A DNA stretch of 64,000 nucleotides from NCBI GenBank assembly GCA_037176725.1, contig JAZBRS010000035.1, positions 49,858,001-49,922,000 of the forward strand, given 5' to 3'. Both the position numbers and the translations under genes were made by a program. Positions 9,233 through 20,754 of this stretch are shown here, piece after piece (the stretch's first letter is position 1; every line of letters starts with the position of its first letter). The notes below the pieces were generated by a model. It did no database searches. It saw only the letters and a list, made by a program, of their open reading frames with translations, and was not told the DNA's origin. This DNA comes from Posidonia oceanica (lineage: Eukaryota; Streptophyta; Magnoliopsida; Alismatales; Posidoniaceae).

Positions 9233-10777
9233 CTATAGAGGTACTCCTAATCCTGGAGTTGCTGAAATGGCTGTCATAGGCACTAGTGAAGCTGCAGAAG
9301 AAGAAACCATCATCTCTGACATAGACTTTGCTGAATCTGCCACTGTATCAGGATAAGGGAGGGCCAGGCAGACTGACCGGGAGATTGCAGGGCTGATCTG
9401 GGCTTCTTCCTTGGACTGTGCTGGGATAACCGTGCCAGCTTGCTCTTCATCAGAATAACAATCCTCTATGCAGACCCACTCCTCTGTCGACAGCGGGGGG
9501 CTTTGGCATGGTGCTGGCTGGGCTGTTGTTGGGCTCGTGTTCGGGTCGAGAATACCTGCACTGACGAAGTTAGTGAGGTCCCGAGGGATCACGAGCTTCC
9601 ACTTTCCCGAATGCAGGCGCTCACCATCGCGGGGTTGCCATTCATATCCCAGGCCTTGGAACTTTTCACGCTCCTCGGTAGTAACCGGCTCGGCAATCTC
9701 TTGACCGTGACGCCAAAGTGGCGTTCCCTTCTCATAGCCCCACCTGCGGCAAATGTTCTCGACCATCCTGGAAGGGTTGCAATGAATGGCCAGAGAGCTG
9801 ACATGCTCAAGGAGAGGAATAAAGTTAACCGGCTGAAACCGGTTAACACGGTACAGGGTATCCGTTGGCTTAGGATCAAATTGGACAGTAGGCCATGATA
9901 CAAAAGAGACCACCATGACCGGTTCCTTGTCAAATTTTTCCGCCATTACAACGATAACATCATCGTCGTAGCGAAACTTGATCATTCGGTGGAGGGTCGA
10001 GGGGATCACCCGATGCTTGTGCAACCAAGGGTGCCCAAGCAGAAGATTAAAAGAAGGCTCCAAGTCGACGACATAAAACTCAACATCGAATTCGACCAGG
10101 CCAATGGCAAGAGGAATAACCAGGATCCCCAGAGAATCATGGTGTGTGTTGTCAAAAGAGGTCATTCCCTTCACGGCAGGCGTGATATCCTCGGCTTTGA
10201 ATCCGAGCTTCAATGCTATGTACAGGGGACAGACGTTAAGGCCTGACCCATTATCAACCAGCGAGAGGAGAATGCGGAACCTTTTGAACTGTACTGTGAT
10301 GAACAGGGGTTGATTATGGTTAGTCCCTGCCGGAGGCAGTTCATCGCTCGAGAAAGAGATGACCTGCGGCTCCACGATCATGCCTACCATATTCTCCAGA
10401 GTTGAAGGCTCGATGGTTTGTGACACATGGGCAGCCTGGAACATACGGAGAAAAGCCTCTCGGTGTTCGCAGGAAGAATAGATCTGGTCCCAGATGGATA
10501 TGTCAGCCTTGACTTTTTTCAGCTGGGCCGTTATGTTAGCTGAAGGCTGGTCTTTTTTGGTGGCAGGGATAGGGGTTTTGGTGGTAGGTTCTGTAGAGGG
10601 GGGATCAAGGGATTGGCTTACTGGAGGCTGGCTCACAGGTGGGGATGGGTCTGCTGGTGGTTGGCTTGCAGGCAGAGTAGGTTCAGGGGGGTTGGGCCTG
10701 GTTATCGGGGCTGCAGGCTTGGTTGCTGGGGCAGCGGGTCTGTACACCCTCCCCAACCGCATGACATCTGCACACAT
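9233..10777 (-). CDS. Gag-pol segment with aspartic protease, element A (long open frame)
   Basis: This is the longest intact frame of element A, 514 codons. The N-terminal third is Pro/Ala/Thr-rich linker. Next comes a conserved block (K-A-D-I-S-I-W-D, near 10500) also found in B and E. Then the retroviral-type aspartic protease: F-R-I-L-L-S-L-V-D-N-G-S near 10250, followed by an L-L-L-G-H-P-W-L flap-region motif near 10030. The active site reads D-N-G, not the D-T-G usual in retroviral proteases. B has the same D-N-G-A/S pattern and, as I recall, this is normal for Tat/Ogre. The enzyme would process the polyprotein. The first Met is probably internal to the polyprotein rather than a real start. 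Confidence 0.8.
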   Translation of the reverse strand: MCADVMRLGRVYRPAAPATKPAAPITRPNPPEPTLPASQPPADPSPPVSQPPVSQSLDPPSTEPTTKTPIPATKKDQPSANITAQLKKVKADISIWDQIYSSCEHREAFLRMFQAAHVSQTIEPSTLENMVGMIVEPQVISFSSDELPPAGTNHNQPLFITVQFKRFRILLSLVDNGSGLNVCPLYIALKLGFKAEDITPAVKGMTSFDNTHHDSLGILVIPLAIGLVEFDVEFYVVDLEPSFNLLLGHPWLHKHRVIPSTLHRMIKFRYDDDVIVVMAEKFDKEPVMVVSFVSWPTVQFDPKPTDTLYRVNRFQPVNFIPLLEHVSSLAIHCNPSRMVENICRRWGYEKGTPLWRHGQEIAEPVTTEEREKFQGLGYEWQPRDGERLHSGKWKLVIPRDLTNFVSAGILDPNTSPTTAQPAPCQSPPLSTEEWVCIEDCYSDEEQAGTVIPAQSKEEAQISPAISRSVCLALPYPDTVADSAKSMSEMMVSSSAASLVPMTAISATPGLGVPL

Positions 10778-13600
10778 CTCTGCGGCATAGTCATAATGAA
10801 TGCAGTGGGTATCCCAGGTTAGCTTAATAACCAGGGGAACATGAGCTACGAGCTTGAGAGGGGTTGCCGAGGTGTTAGCCGGTTGGCGGGCAGGTAAAGG
10901 TTGTAGCTGGGGAGGCTGTGCTAGTTCTGGCTAGGGTCTGGCCTACAGGCAGATGGGGGCTGAGCCTCTGGTTGTATGGCGAGCTGAGCCTCTGGTTGTA
11001 TGGCGGGCCTCGCGGTAGTACGCTCCGGCTTGGTGTCCAGTCAGATCATGTGAATCTCCGACTCGGAGCTGGCAAGCACCGCAAGATAAAGAGAAGAGGA
11101 AACGGGCACAGAAAGATCCTGGATCAGATCAGAAAGGTCCACCACAGACGTAGCGGGCCCAGAGGAGAAGAGAGAGTGCACACCTGAAGTCCCCACACCT
11201 CCTAGGCCAGAATGCTCAGGCAGGGGCTGGTGGACAATGCTTGGATTATGAGGAGCTGCTCCTAATGCAGAGGGGGATGTTGGTGGAGGGGTGGAAGAAG
11301 ATGCTGCCTCTCGAGTGTTGATACTGATGACCTTCCGGTCAATCATGTCCTGCACGGCTCCCCACAGAGTGAAGTAATTGTTCGTCGAGTGCCCGACTAC
11401 TCGATGAAAATCGCAGAAGTGATCCGTCCTATACCACCTTGGAAGAGGATTCGGTGGTGGGCGGATTTCGGGGAGCATGAGGAGTGACACGACCTTGGGA
11501 AGGACGGTGCTCAATAGCTCCACTAGCTGAGTGTAGTTGTGCTGAGGGTGGGGCCATCTCTACCCTTGGTTTTGTCCTTGCCGAACCAGTGGGGCTGAGT
11601 AGACCGGTCGGGTGGTGGTGGTGATTTGTGGTGTGTGAGGTGCACTAGGTGTGGGTGCATACACTACTTGATTCGGGCCGGGCAGAGCTACCATGTGAAC
11701 AGGAGCGGCAGGAGAGTCGACGTAAACAACTGCAGGCCGTAGGGGATCCCTCCTTCTAGGGTTGTTGTTGTTGTTGCCGCCGCTTGTTGGTGTTGCTGCT
11801 ACTACCGCCACTATTGGGGGATGTGGCTTGCTTGCCGAAGACGGAGAGCGCTGGGAAATTACCGCTCCGAAGGGTGCTCTCCACACGTGTGCCGACCCGA
11901 ATCAGAGATGCAAAACTAGTGACAGCTTGAATGGCAAGCAGAGCACCAGTGGATGGTTGTGTGCCGCTAATGATAATCTCGATAGATTCCTCGTCAGAAG
12001 GTCTATCGGGAACTTGTGCAGCTAGGGCGCACCAATGGCCGAAGTACTCCCCGAACAGCTCGTTGTTCCTCTGCTTGAGAGCGACGAGGTCCTCGCACTT
12101 AGGGACCAGGTCTAGATTGAAGGAATACTGTTCTAGGAACGCCCTGCCTAGGTCGTTCCAAGTCTTAATGGTGGCCATATCAAGTGACGTGAACCACTTG
12201 AGGACCGAGCCAGTAAGACTCTTTTGAAACAAGCAGATCAATAACCTGTCATCAGCCTGAAGCTGAGCCAAGTCTCCGCACTTCGCCTTCAAATGGGCTA
12301 TGGGGCAGCCCCTACCATTGTATTTGTCAAATGGCAGGATCTTGAATTTCAGTGGGAGTACCGCCTCTGAAATGCAACAGAGGTCCCAGAACTAGTAGGA
12401 GTGGAAGTCCACACCCTGCACTTGTCGAAGTGCCTTCTCCAAGACGGCGAACCTGTCGTCGTTGGATCCTGGAGTTGCTGCCAAAGGAGATGGGACAGCA
12501 GGGGTAGGGACTACATACGTTGTATGGGTCGCACCGAGGTGCTCCTCCAGATACACCACCACATCGCCTAGTGAAGCAACGGGATGGCCAGCGTATCCAT
12601 GCAGATGTGGAGTGGGTGCTGTGGGTGGTGCAAAGTATGCAGGGGGAATTGCTGATGCACTGGATGGGGATATGCAAGATGCGGTGTAGTGAATTGTGGA
12701 GATCGTGGGAGCAACAGCTGCTGCAGTGGCATGGTGCCAGGCAGCGGACTAGAGAAGTGCTGTGCTTGAACCAGCCTGAGGGGCTGGCCACCAGGTGGGG
12801 GAGGTGCATGCTGTGCGGCGAATGAAGTGTGTGCAATAGGGGGAGGCTGCGCCCCTATCACCGGAGTAGAGAGCAGCTGGGGTGATGGCCAGGGCGGTAG
12901 GGCAGCAGGGAATGCCTGGAGAGTAGGAACAGAATGTAGAGGGACCTCAGGTGCAGAAGGAGCTAGAGGAGGGCAGGCAGATAGAGCCAGGCCCTAAAAG
13001 ATCTGGGTAAGCTCTGCCAAGCGCTGGTACCGCTCTTCAGGGGTCCCGTCAATGGGAATATTGAATTGCAGTGCCGGCAAGGGACCAGATGGGGAGGACT
13101 CAGATTGTCCAGGAGGATAAGATCCTAAAGCAGAAGTCACCGCAGCAGGGTGGGCGTCAGAAGTGACAAAACCCAGGGAAAGAGGGGGCAGAGACGCCTC
13201 AGGAGTGCGAGCTTAGGTCAACAAGACAGGATCGGTGATCGGGTCTTGAGTAGTGTGAGTCTGCCACTACCCCACAGGATGCTGGGGTGCCTTAGGCGAC
13301 AGAGGGGGAAACCCTGGTGTCACTGAAGGCACAAGAGGAATGGAAACGAGAGTCGGAGGGACAGAAACAGAACCCTCCGGGATAATAGGAGTGAGCAAAG
13401 GCTCGAGAGTGCGCTGGGCCATGGCTAACCGAGAGCGGGTAAGAACAGAGCTACGACAGAAGGGTGAAGAAGGACACCTAGGAGGAGCTATATTCGCGAA
13501 GGCGAATAGCTCAGGAAATGGAGGGTCGAAAACAGAAGACGTAGCAGCAGCGTTAGTGAAGCGAAACACTCAAGCCCCGACAAGGGAACTCGCTCACTGA
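10778..13600 (-). pseudogene. gag of element A
   Basis: The capsid polyprotein packages element RNA. The N-terminus near 13540-13380 has a Ser/Arg block ending A-M-A-Q-R that is also present in B (near 36240), which supports it as the true gag start region. A Pro/Gln/His-rich stretch follows (about 13300-12400). Then the retrotransposon gag core at 12292-11756 shows W-F-T-S-L near 12190, T-W-N-D-L-G-R-A-F-L near 12150, and a Q-then-polar helix near 12080. Downstream near 11400 is a Tat-type Cys-His motif, C-D-F-H-x4-G-H-S-T, whose last Cys is Tyr in A but retained in B. A Gln run of five at 11756-11770 comes from GTT repeats. The frame is broken several times, including TAG at 11041 and breaks near 11540 and 12300. 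A 24-bp direct duplication lies at about 10960-11007. Confidence 0.82.
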
Positions 13601-14714
13601 TCTCTGTGGTAAACAAACAAACAGGTGTTAGAACCTGAAGGAAAAAAGCAAATGTTTAGTTGGTGGTATGAATGCAATCATGCAGATGGTATGCTATCTA
13701 GCATGCTCTCTCTCACCAATCTAGTGTGTCCTAGTAAGTTGTCTACTTCGGACTCACAAGTGTGCGGGTTACCAACTCAGTCAGAAAATGAGGCTCCCGT
13801 CTAGACCCTGGCCCAGAGCTCAGGTATGACGAGTGGTGCAGTAGTGGTCTTGACCCTGCCTAAGCATGGGCTGTACCCGCTAGCAACACCGACATGACCC
13901 CTAACAAGGGGGGACAGACCAATCGACTCGCTCTATGCCAAAGCAGCTGAACAAGAGACCGGGACCGTCCTTCTCAAACTAATAGGTAGACTTAGGGATG
14001 AGAAGATGCATGTCCTATATGATGCTTCATGCAAAATGATTAAAGTTTTTTAATCTTGCGTGTTTGATTAACCCAGGGGGTGGAGGTGTGTTGAGGTCTC
14101 TAGTAGATCCTAGATGTGACTTTTACTTGCGATTTTTATTTGCCAAGGGAAGGGGAGCAACATGTCTCTAGTTGTTCTTAATCCTAAAGCGAAAGGGGAA
14201 GAAAACACCCAATCATGGCAAGCAATCAACACACAACACTTCAAAAGGCATGGTCATGTAATGTGCTAAGTGTATGTGGACATGATAGTGGAAAGAAACA
14301 CTTAGCATGTCAAAAGACATAGTATGCAGGGCATGTGCGTGTGCAGTGGCATAGCAAGGGTGTAAAACAAAGCAATTACCACACAAAAGGCATGCATTAT
14401 TGTGCCAAACAAGTATTTAGACATGCATTATGCAGGAAAGAAAAGTAATGACAAGCCAGCAGGTAAATAAGTAAAGACAGGTAAGCAATAGAGCATGAAA
14501 AGGTAAAGCAGGTAATAAAGCATATAAACAGGCAAGGCAAGCAAAAATAATGCAAGCAGAAAGCTAGGGAAGAGAGCCAGGGTCTGAGTCCTTAGCAAAA
14601 TTGCCGTTGTGCGACTTGCGGGGAATCAAGACAGGCAAGGCAAAGGCACAAAGCAAGCAAAGAATGCAAAACCCAAGCGGCACGGAAATCGAAAACGAAA
14701 GCCGGAGTCTAGTA
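13601..14714 (-). other. Untranslated leader of element A
   Basis: This is the region between PBS and gag with no coding potential. Element B has a leader of similar length (36341-37391) sharing short blocks, such as the run of text near 13690-13760 that matches B near 36500-36560 (CATGCTCTCTCTCACCAATC-type). It probably carries packaging and dimerisation signals, but I see no specific motif I can name. Confidence 0.6.
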
Positions 14715-14732
14715 TCCCCAGTAGAGTCGCCA
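14715..14732 (-). other. Primer binding site of element A
   Basis: The minus strand reads TGGCGACTCTACTGGGGA, separated by one base from the LTR end (CTACA). The sequence matches the PBS class of Tat/Ogre elements, reported as complementary to a tRNA-Arg 3' end. Element B has the same 18 bases at 37392-37409. Confidence 0.9.
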
Positions 14733-15439
14733 CTGTAGCGATCCCCCCACGGGTAGCTTCCGCGATCGTCACCAATCGGGAAGAACCAAGGTTCACTATT
14801 AGCAGGTAATCCGAGGAGGAAACTCGACTCAAAACACCGAAAATAGAGGCAGAAAGCCAAAGGGAAGAAGAAAAAGAAAGGAAAGACAAAAATGAGTCGC
14901 CACCTTGTCTATTAAGTCGGGAGACAAGCAAAACCGGGGAAATGCAAGAAAAACATGCAAAACCACAAAAGAAGATGCAATTCAATGCAAATGCCACGCA
15001 AAGAAGATGTCTCGTGCCAAGGACGAGGGCAAAAGGGTCATTGTGGGCTAGAGAAAGGGTAAGGACTCCTGTTACGTGCGGGGAAGGTGTTAGGCACCCC
15101 CAACACGCCCGAGAAGCAGTCTTTCCAGGCTCACGCTCGCTTTTGAGGGGAAATGCATGCTTTGAATGCCTAAGTGCCATGAATGCCTAATTAGATGCTC
15201 ATAGGTGTGCTCTAAGTGATGAAATGCGTGCAAAGAATTAAGCGTGCTATCTAAGCGCTCAGCAACGCTGTCTGTGTTCCGAACCGAACGAACCCTGGTT
15301 CGTGAGAACTCCAGGCAGTAAGCATCACTGCCCTATTTGCAAATGCAGGCGATTAAAACAAAACACCGGTAAAACCAGGCAATGCAAGCGACATGCAAGG
15401 GAAAATAGGAGCAAACACGCAAGATGGTGTGAGAAATGG

Positions 15440-15620
15440 AAGTTGGCACGCAAAACGGTGCAAGAAACAAAGCAGGCATGCAAAACGATGCAAGAAACAA
15501 AGTAGGCACGTAAAATGGTGCAAGAAACAAAGCAAGCATGCAAAATGGTGCAAGAAACAAAGTCGACATGCGAAACGATGCAAGAAACAAAGCAAGCACG
15601 CAAAACGGTGCAAAGCCACG
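15440..15620. repeat. 30-bp tandem array inside LTR of element A
   Basis: About six copies of a 30-bp unit built on GTGCAAGAAACAAAGCAGGC, followed by the ATGCAAAACG part of the unit. The same array, reverse-complemented and with 10-11 copies, occurs in the solo LTR at 62650-62960. Because 30 is a multiple of three, every frame stays open and yields repetitive pseudo-proteins. Confidence 0.9.
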
Positions 15621-18600
15621 CAATGCAGGGGTATGACAAGCAAAGGGGAAAGCAAATCCGGGCGAAAAACAAGCAATGCAATTGTAAAAGCAAAACATCG
15701 GAAAAGCCATGCAATGCAGGGGTATGACAAGCAAAGGGGAAGATTAGACAACATGACGGGCGTCAACCGGGCAGTTAGGGCTGCCAGCCCGGATGCAAAA
15801 GAAGAGGTAAGCGATGTGAGTGTAAGAACAAATACCAGAAGAACCACACAATGCAGGTGTGAAGACCTGCAAAGGTGAAAGGAAGCAAGTGGAGGGATCA
15901 CCACTATTCTGTGACTGTTTCCCACTAAACCGTCCCACGAAGTGTCTCGCACGCTGCCCAAAGCTCGGTGTGCAATCGGATCGTGGAAAAGAGGGAAGAA
16001 GGCCGCGATCAGTAGTGAATCTGAGGGAAAACTCAACCCAAAGTCACTAACAAGACACAAAAGGAGGAAGTAGAGTAGATAGGCAAGAGGAGAGGCCCTA
16101 ATCTACATGCGCGGAAAATGAGACGCGAAAACAATGCATGCGAATGCAACAAATGATATGCAATGGTTCAGATGGACTCGCCTTGGAGATCTGAGGCCTG
16201 ATTTCAAATAATCTTGGTCAGCAGGGAAGTCCGCTACGCCAGGATGATCTGGGTAGCTTGGTTGCGAAGATCCGATGGTCCGATCGGAAGATATCCAGGC
16301 TTCAAGGCAGAAGGCCCAAGGGCCAAGGGAGAAGAAGGGATCTAAGTGTAAAAAGGTACTAAGGATGTGCAGAACAGGGCCTCCCATATGCATGGGAGCT
16401 AAAGGTGCTCAAAAGTATCCTAAGATACTAAGTGCAATGATATATGGGTGCAATGCATGCAAAAGTGCAAAGAAAAGGACCTGTGTGCAAAACAACCCTA
16501 AATGTGTGCAAAGGAGTGCAAATGTATGCAAGAATGCTAATGCAGGGGTGCATGGGCTAAATGCAATGTTAATTAAGATGAATGTGTGCAAAAATGCAAG
16601 AAAAGGACCCAAATGCAATTTTCAGAAAACTTATGGGCTAAGATGCAAAAAAATAGCAAACAGGCACAAATCCCGAAAAGAAAACCTGCAGGGGACCCTC
16701 ATGCAACCTTGGAAAAGTTTGGACAGAAGAAACAAAGTCAAGAAGCATTAAAAAAACCATAAAAGATGGTCCCAGGGACATATGTGCAAATTCCAAGAAA
16801 AACAGGACTAAATAGCAAATTAGGAAGAAAATAAGCATGCACAGTTATAGCAGTGTTTGAAAATTTGGGTGCAACCTAAACAGGCTCTAGGTTTGAAAGC
16901 CATGCCAAAAGAAAACCTCATGGGAACAAAATAACCTTGGAAGGACCTATATGCAAGCTTTTGAAAAAGCTAAGGGCCCATCTGCAAGAAAAATAGAAAC
17001 TTAAGGGGGCATTTTGAAGCTTAGAAGGACCTGAAAGCAAAAAACAAAAACTTCTGGACTAAACAAAAAGTCCAAGAAAACCCAAAAACATGCTACAGCT
17101 CATGCACAAAGGACCCAAATGTGATTAAAATAAAAGCCAGGACTAAATTGCAAGTCCAAAAAGAAATCAAAAGCTTCTGTAAAACAAGAAGGAGGACCAA
17201 TCTGCAAATATGAGAAACCAGATGACTGATCTGCAAAGCCAAGAAAACCACACAGACACAGCAATTCAAGAAGGAAGGACCTCTGTGCAATAAAAATAAA
17301 ACAAGGGGCTTTTCTGCAAAAAGGAAGCATACACATTCCACAACACAGAGGGACCCAAGTGCAAATAAAATAAGACTAGGGGCTTTTTGGTAGTTTTAAA
17401 ACAGAAAAAGGAATGAAGGATGCATGCTGTGTGGACCTAGATGCAATAATCTAAAACTAAGGTAGTTTCATGCAATGCAATATGATAAGAAAAGAAAATT
17501 AAATGAAAAATGAACTATGGAGGATCTAAATGCAAAAATGAGTAAATGCAAGGGTCTGGATGCAAAAGACCAGAAAACTACAGCACTCAGAAGGACCAGA
17601 AAGCAAATAAACAAAACAGGAGCAATTTTTATTAATGTTGCATGCAGTTAACTTAGAGATTAAATGAAATATTAATTGAAATAGGACTAAGTTGCAGATA
17701 TAAAGAACACAAGGACTAAGCTGCAAATGGACCAAATAAATGCATGGTATTTAACATGACAGAGGACCTATGTGCAAGAAATTAAAAGATCAGGGGGCAT
17801 ATAGCAATATCAGCATGATTTGATAACTAAAATAAATAAGCAAACTATATACAAGCACAGTAAAAGAAATAAATGAAGGACTGGCATGTAAATATAAGAA
17901 ACTAAAGTATTTAACCGTAATGTAAATAAAACGAAAGAAAATAAAAACGATGCTACAGTATCATGCATTTGTAGACACGGCGTAGCTCTGCGGGATCCGG
18001 TGAAGCTGCCGGAGAAGATGAGAAGTCCAGCGACTTCAGGAGAGAGGCACAGGCAATAGAAAGCCAAAGTGGGCTTGGAAGCAAGAGGGGGTTCAAGCAA
18101 ACCCCCGGAGAAAGGAATCTACCTGTGGTGCTGTTCGGAGCGAGCTGACGACGTGAGGACGATCGGAGCACTGAGACTGAAGTGGAGGGAGCTGCTGGAG
18201 CGGCCGCGGAGCTTAGCGACAGGTCTAGCGTGATCATGGGATCAGGGCGAAGCTTTATGGACGGAGAGGGAACGGTTGCACTGCGCCGGCCCCGGAGATG
18301 ATTCCAGCACTGGAACAATTGGGTGCCGAGGGTCGTCTGGGTGCTCCGGAGCTCTAGAAGCGGTGGGGAGGCTTGGGTTCGCTCGAGGGGACTCACAAGT
18401 TGCTCTCTGGACACTCAGAATGGGGTGTGGTGGTCTGCAACGGTGGGAATTCCTCTGGTTTTGTTTGGGTGCTTTTGGGTCAAAAGAGGATGTCAGGAGG
18501 CACAGGGCTCGCGCGGGCAATTGGGGGCTATTGGGCGCGAGTTGGGGAGTGGCTCGAAGTCTGGAGAGCTGGCAAAGGCTTGAGCAACGAAGTTGTTGCT

Positions 18601-19899
18601 CAAACCAAAGAAATCTAGCTTGCTCTAGGCTGTGGCAGTCTCAGCGGGTGAGAGGCAAGGCCGGACGGTGGTGACGCGAGCTGGGGTGATGGCCGTGACT
18701 ATTGGGAGGGTGGCTTGGATCAAGGTTGGCCACAGAAGTCGCGAGGGCGCCAGTGAGAGTAAATGGAATTTGGACTGAGGTGAAAAAAAATGAGCTGGAA
18801 GAGGCTGTGGTGAGCTGGAGGGCTTGCTGGGGGCTTGGTCCGGTCTGGGGGGAGCTTGGGTTCGAGAGGATGGTCTGGGTTTGGTCTGAGGGAGAGGAGA
18901 GGTGTTGGTTGATTGGATTCTGGTTTGGGAGAGAATTGGGTCTGTTTTTGGGTTTGCTGGTGAGGTTGCTTCTGTAGGTGTTGGGGGCCAACTCTGGGGA
19001 GGTTTAGGTGCTAGTGAGGTTGGGTTTTGCCGAGGGGAGAAGGTGGTCTGGTCTGGGTTCATGGGATGGGGTTTAGATGCTGTTTTACAGCTTCTTGGGT
19101 GAGCTTGGGATGTTGGTTTCTGCAGGTGGTTTGGGTTCGGATGGGTGCTGGTGAGGTGTGGATCTTGGTGAGCTGGGTTTGGGTTTGGGAGAGGAGGTTT
19201 GGGTGTGGGATTCTAGGTTCAAATTGGCAGGGGAGGTGGGATGCAAAGGAGGTTGGCTGGCATTTGGGTGTTGGGAGATTGAGTGGGAGAGGGAAGGAGG
19301 AAGAAAAATGAAAAAAAGAAGGAAGTTTGGTGGGCTTGGGCCGGCTTGAAAAAAAGGGGAGGAAAAGAGAAAGAAAAGAAAGGAAAAAAGAAGAAGAAGA
19401 AGAAATAAGGAGAAGTAGAAAAGAAGAAAAAGGAAAAAAAAAAGAAAAAGGGCCTAGTGGGCCTTTGGCTTGATTAGGATTTTGCTTTGTTTTTTAATTG
19501 GATTAGGTTTGATTTAATTTAAATGGATTCGGTTGTTGATTGTTTAAATTGATTAAATTCAAGTTGAAATTGATTTTGTGCTTTAAATGGGTTTTAGGAT
19601 TTCTTAAAATGGGGTTTAGGGGTTTAGTTTGTTTTTTAATGAGTTTGGATATGTGACTTTAGTTAGTTTTAAATTTAAATGAGTTTTGACTTGTTTAAGT
19701 GGGTTTTGTCTTTAATTGTTAACTTCAAATTGGTTTTAGTTCTTAATTGGGTTTGAGGATGGGCTTTGCTTTATAAGTGGGCTTGAGGCCTTGATTAGAT
19801 TTAATTAGGTTGTAGTTGTGATTTGGATTTGCATGGATTAGTTTTAGGTTTTAGAGTTCTAAGTTTTTTTTAGAGTCTTGATTTAGGATTTTATTGAAG

Positions 19900-20170
19900 T
19901 CTTGACTAGGGTTTAAGTTTTTAGGGTTTGGGAGTTTTGAGTGGATTAGGTTGTGTTGTAGGGTTTAGGGTTTGGGAAAATTTTAGGGTTTAGGTTTTAG
20001 GGTTTAAGGGTGGTTTAGGGTTTAGGAAAGTTTTAGGGTTTTGATTTAGTGGATTAGGGTTTAAGGTTTCGAGTTGAAGGTTGTAGGGTTCAGGGTTTAG
20101 GGTTTAGTATGGTTGTTGGGTTTAGGGTTTAAGGAGGGTTTAGGGTTTAGGAAAGTTTAAGGTTTTAGGG
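19900..20170. repeat. Degenerate telomere-like TTTAGGG repeats in LTR of element A
   Basis: Numerous irregular TTTAGGGTTT and GGTTTAGG words are embedded in T/G-rich DNA. They resemble the plant telomere heptamer but are never in a clean run. Similar words occur in element B's LTRs (25170-25300, 39330-39480), so they belong to the LTRs and do not mark a chromosome end. Confidence 0.8.
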
Positions 20171-20754
20171 AGAAAGAAAGGAAGAAGGAAATAAAGATGG
20201 AGAAGAAGGGACGAAAAGAGATTAAAGATTGAATAAGCATGGAATAAGATAAAAATAAGATGAAGTAAGGATAAAATAGAGGGAGGAGTGGAGCATAAGG
20301 TGGGCCCATTGGGGAGCAAGAAAAGAGGAAAAAGGGAGAGGTAAAGAAGGAGGATAAGGAGGAGAGAGAAAAGAATAATTAGGAGAGAGAAAAAGGATAA
20401 TCAGGTGAGAGAAAAGGATAATCCGGAGAGAAAGAAGGTGAAAGGCTTGGGTTTGGAGGTGGGTTTTGCTTGTGTGTCCTAGTGCTTCTAGGGTTTGACC
20501 TAGGGTTTAACCTAGGGTTTTCAAGGTTTTAAGTGGGATTTTGGAAGGTTATTGGAAGGTTCAAGGTTTAGGGTTTAAGGAGGGTTTGGGTTTGGTTTGG
20601 TTTGAAGGTTTGGCTTTAGGGAATGGCAATGGTTTTGGAATGGGAGAAGGTTTAGGGTTGAAGGAGGGTGAGCTACCAGACCTCAGAACCAATTCCAGAG
20701 TGCTTCCTGAGTGTTCCCAATGTGTTCCCAGTTGGCTAAAGTGGGGTGTCTACA

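Larger units (their letters stand above)
1..20754 (-). mobile_element. Element A: Tat/Ogre-type Ty3/gypsy LTR retrotransposon, 3' end off-window
   Basis: Read on the minus strand from 20754: a 6.0-kb 5' LTR beginning TGTAGACACC, a PBS immediately after it, a leader, gag, protease, reverse transcriptase, RNase H, a second RNase H, integrase, then a non-coding tail with palindromic repeats and a PMD pseudogene. The order protease-RT-RNase H-integrase defines Ty3/gypsy. The extra RNase H and the PBS type are known hallmarks of the Tat clade that includes Ogre. The 3' LTR must lie left of position 1. Its pol is clearly homologous to that of element B, but it carries about 2 kb (roughly 1.4-3.4 kb) that B lacks. 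Multiple stops and at least one frameshift make it non-autonomous. The 5 bases beyond the LTR (CACAC, 20755-20759) are the expected target duplication, but the partner copy is outside the window. Confidence 0.9.
14734..20754 (-). repeat. 5' LTR of element A, about 6.0 kb
   Basis: Bounded by TGTAGACACC at 20754 and CGCTACA at 14734 on the minus strand. It is homologous along much of its length, in opposite orientation, to the solo LTR at 57819-63656 and to the fragment at 20755-21763. Sub-regions: 14.8-15.3 kb near the 3' end holds the shared GGTGCCTAACACC block and a PBS-like TGGCGACTC; 15.4-15.6 kb a 30-bp array; 16.4-18.0 kb is A-rich with many GTGCAAATGCAAG-like words; 18.0-19.3 kb is GC-rich and gives spurious open frames; 19.3-20.5 kb is purine-rich with telomere-like repeats. 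No real gene is visible. Confidence 0.9.

Noticed and set aside
9156..10313. Plus-strand frames opposite the A protease
   Set aside because: Shadows of the minus-strand gag-pol frame, with no recognisable motif.
14715..14732. tRNA gene at the TCCCCAGTAGAGTCGCCA sequence
   Set aside because: Only the 3' acceptor-like 18 bases are present, with no cloverleaf; it is a primer binding site.
15325..16060. Minus-strand open frames of 129-235 codons in A's LTR
   Set aside because: Same 30-bp array artefact as in the solo LTR.
19900..20170. True telomere or chromosome end
   Set aside because: TTTAGGG words are irregular, embedded in an LTR, and recur in other LTR copies.
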